Source of the DNA: an uncultured Clostridia bacterium
GTDB lineage: Bacteria; Bacillota; Clostridia; Oscillospirales; Acutalibacteraceae
Direction of reading: 5' to 3'
DNA: 16,020 nucleotides
Assembly: GCA_945971755.1 (NCBI GenBank)
Contig: CAMFPJ010000022.1
Location: forward strand, 1-16,020
Shown: piece after piece, positions 14,850-16,020 of the stretch
How positions within the stretch are numbered: the stretch's first letter is position 1
How the letters are laid out: every line of letters starts with the position of its first letter
Made by a program: the position numbers and the translations under genes
The notes under the pieces: generated by a model
What the model saw: only the letters and a program-made list of their open reading frames with translations
Told to the model about the DNA's origin: nothing
The model's database searches: none

Positions 14850-15995
14850 ATGATTTTTGATGATAATATGAAACTTAAATTCAACAACGGAAAATTCAGA
14901 ATAATGCAGATTGCCGATACTCAAGATACAAGTATGACTTCTGCCGATACCGTAAATTTTATTAAATACGCTCTGCTTAAGGCAAAGCCCGATTTGGTTG
15001 TATTCAGCGGAGACCAGTTAAAAGGTTACGGCGTAACCTTTTATTTAGGCGATAAATATGAAAATCCCCAAATTGCCATTGACAATCTTTTGAAGCCTGT
15101 TGACGAAGCGGGCGTGCCCTTTACATTCGTTTTCGGCAATCACGATGACCAATGTTCAGCCGATAAAAGACAGCAACTTGAAATATATCAAAATCATCAG
15201 AATTGCCTTGCGTTTAATGCGGACGATAGCATTGAGGGCTATGTTAATCATAATCTTCTTGTTTATGATGATAACGGAACGCCAAAACTCAATGTGCTTT
15301 TAATTGACAGTCTTTCAATGAAATTCAACGGCAAGTGCAGTCCCGTTTCAGAAAGTCAGATTGAATGGTATAAAACACTTCGTGACGGTTTGAAAGAAAA
15401 GTACGGAGATTATATTCCCACCATTCTGTTTCAGCATATTCCCGTACCTGAAATTTGGAATTTGCTTACGGAAGTGCCAAAGAAAAAAGGCGTTGCAACC
15501 GGTTACCGTGAACACGCAGGTAAATTTTATGACTTGAATCCACGGTACTGTGAAATCAATGACCGCTCTTTTGTGTGGGAAACTCCTGCAACACCAAAGG
15601 TTAATACAGGCGAATTTGATGCCCTCAACGAAAAAGGCGATGTGTTTGCAATGTTTTTCGGTCATGACCACAACAACTCGTTTGTGGGCGAATATAAGGG
15701 TATGAAAATGGGTTATACCCAAGGCTGCGGTTTCAATGTTTACGGCCCGGCTGAAAGACGTGGCGTCCGTATCTTTGATTTTTATGAAGATGACGTAAAT
15801 AATTTTGAAACAACTACAATTGAAACAAAAGATTTGCCCGATTTCAAAGTCAAAAACAAAATTCGTTATAATGCTTATACTTATGCGCCCAACAGCTTTG
15901 ACGCCGCAATGCCTCTGATTAAAAAGGCAACCGCGGGAGTTGCAGTAATTGCAGGTCTTGCAGTAACAAGAAAAATTTTCAAGAAAAAGAAGTAA
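14850..15995 (+). CDS. Calcineurin-like metallophosphoesterase with DxQ first motif and C-terminal hydrophobic tail
   Basis: Second metallophosphoesterase, 381 residues, no signal peptide; substrate unknown. Motifs: IADTQDT (21-27, Asp23 with Gln25 where the family usually has His), GD 54-55 (FSGDQLKG), GNHD 96-99, H196 (LFQHIPVPEIW) and GHDH 271-274. The last 30 residues contain a short hydrophobic run at about 361-373 flanked by KK and by RKIFKKKK, which could be a tail anchor keeping the enzyme on the cytoplasmic side, though it is short for a membrane span. The start is uncertain: ATG 14850 and ATG 14868 (MKLKFNNGKF) both lack a clear ribosome binding site. A weak promoter-like pair TTGTCT (14811) and TATTCA (14833) would suit the later start. 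It follows a terminator, so it is probably a separate unit, perhaps continuing beyond the window. Confidence 0.88.
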   Translation: MIFDDNMKLKFNNGKFRIMQIADTQDTSMTSADTVNFIKYALLKAKPDLVVFSGDQLKGYGVTFYLGDKYENPQIAIDNLLKPVDEAGVPFTFVFGNHDDQCSADKRQQLEIYQNHQNCLAFNADDSIEGYVNHNLLVYDDNGTPKLNVLLIDSLSMKFNGKCSPVSESQIEWYKTLRDGLKEKYGDYIPTILFQHIPVPEIWNLLTEVPKKKGVATGYREHAGKFYDLNPRYCEINDRSFVWETPATPKVNTGEFDALNEKGDVFAMFFGHDHNNSFVGEYKGMKMGYTQGCGFNVYGPAERRGVRIFDFYEDDVNNFETTTIETKDLPDFKVKNKIRYNAYTYAPNSFDAAMPLIKKATAGVAVIAGLAVTRKIFKKKK

Positions 15996-16020
15996 TTTTA
16001 AGCACACAACAACCACCCTG

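Noticed and set aside
15348..16016. A 222-codon open frame on the minus strand, Cys- and Phe-rich
   Set aside because: It lies wholly antisense to the second phosphoesterase, whose catalytic motifs are clear, has no family resemblance and no ribosome binding site; it is a codon-bias shadow.
1..16020. CRISPR arrays, insertion sequences, tRNA/rRNA genes, phage genes or defence systems
   Set aside because: None seen: almost all bases lie in conserved housekeeping genes, with no regularly spaced repeats, transposase motifs or terminal inverted repeats.

Overview
The window reads as a chromosomal segment of an anaerobic, low-to-moderate GC Clostridia-type Firmicute, most likely from the Ruminococcaceae/Oscillospiraceae side. 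That placement is inferred from gene order (recJ-relA-dtd-MBL-hemZ and glmU-pth-mfd), strong GGAGG-type ribosome binding sites, sigma-A-like promoters and protein character; no 16S or marker search could be run. Gene density is very high and no gene-free stretch exceeds about 160 bases.

Layout. Positions 1-5860 (minus strand) hold a tightly packed operon transcribed right to left: recJ, relA/spoT, dtd, a glyoxalase-II-like metallo-beta-lactamase-fold hydrolase, and hemZ (cut by the left edge). It has a good promoter at 5918-5946. Positions 6016-6933 (minus) hold a membrane-anchored family 2 glycosyltransferase with its own promoter and a rho-independent terminator. From 7070 on the plus strand runs a second operon: glmU, pth, mfd, a cation diffusion facilitator and a membrane-anchored metallophosphoesterase, closed by a hairpin at 14769. 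A second metallophosphoesterase (14850-15995) follows as a separate unit. The glycosyltransferase and glmU promoters lie back to back, with -35 boxes only 11 bases apart.

Function. The left operon joins DNA repair (RecJ), the stringent response ((p)ppGpp), translation quality control (Dtd), thiol-ester hydrolysis (MBL) and tetrapyrrole synthesis (HemZ). The right operon joins cell-wall precursor synthesis (GlmU), peptidyl-tRNA recycling (Pth), transcription-coupled repair (Mfd), then metal efflux and a phosphoesterase that are translationally coupled to mfd by ATGA overlaps.

Most of the window is conserved housekeeping and I do not see a clearly new multi-gene system. The points that most deserve a second look are: a GlmU whose uridyltransferase signature loop is badly eroded while its acetyltransferase half looks intact; the absence of apt and prs from the positions they usually occupy in these two operons; an AT-rich transporter gene inserted in frame-overlap fashion after mfd; and two neighbouring metallophosphoesterases with opposite apparent membrane anchoring, one of which has Gln in place of the usual first active-site His.
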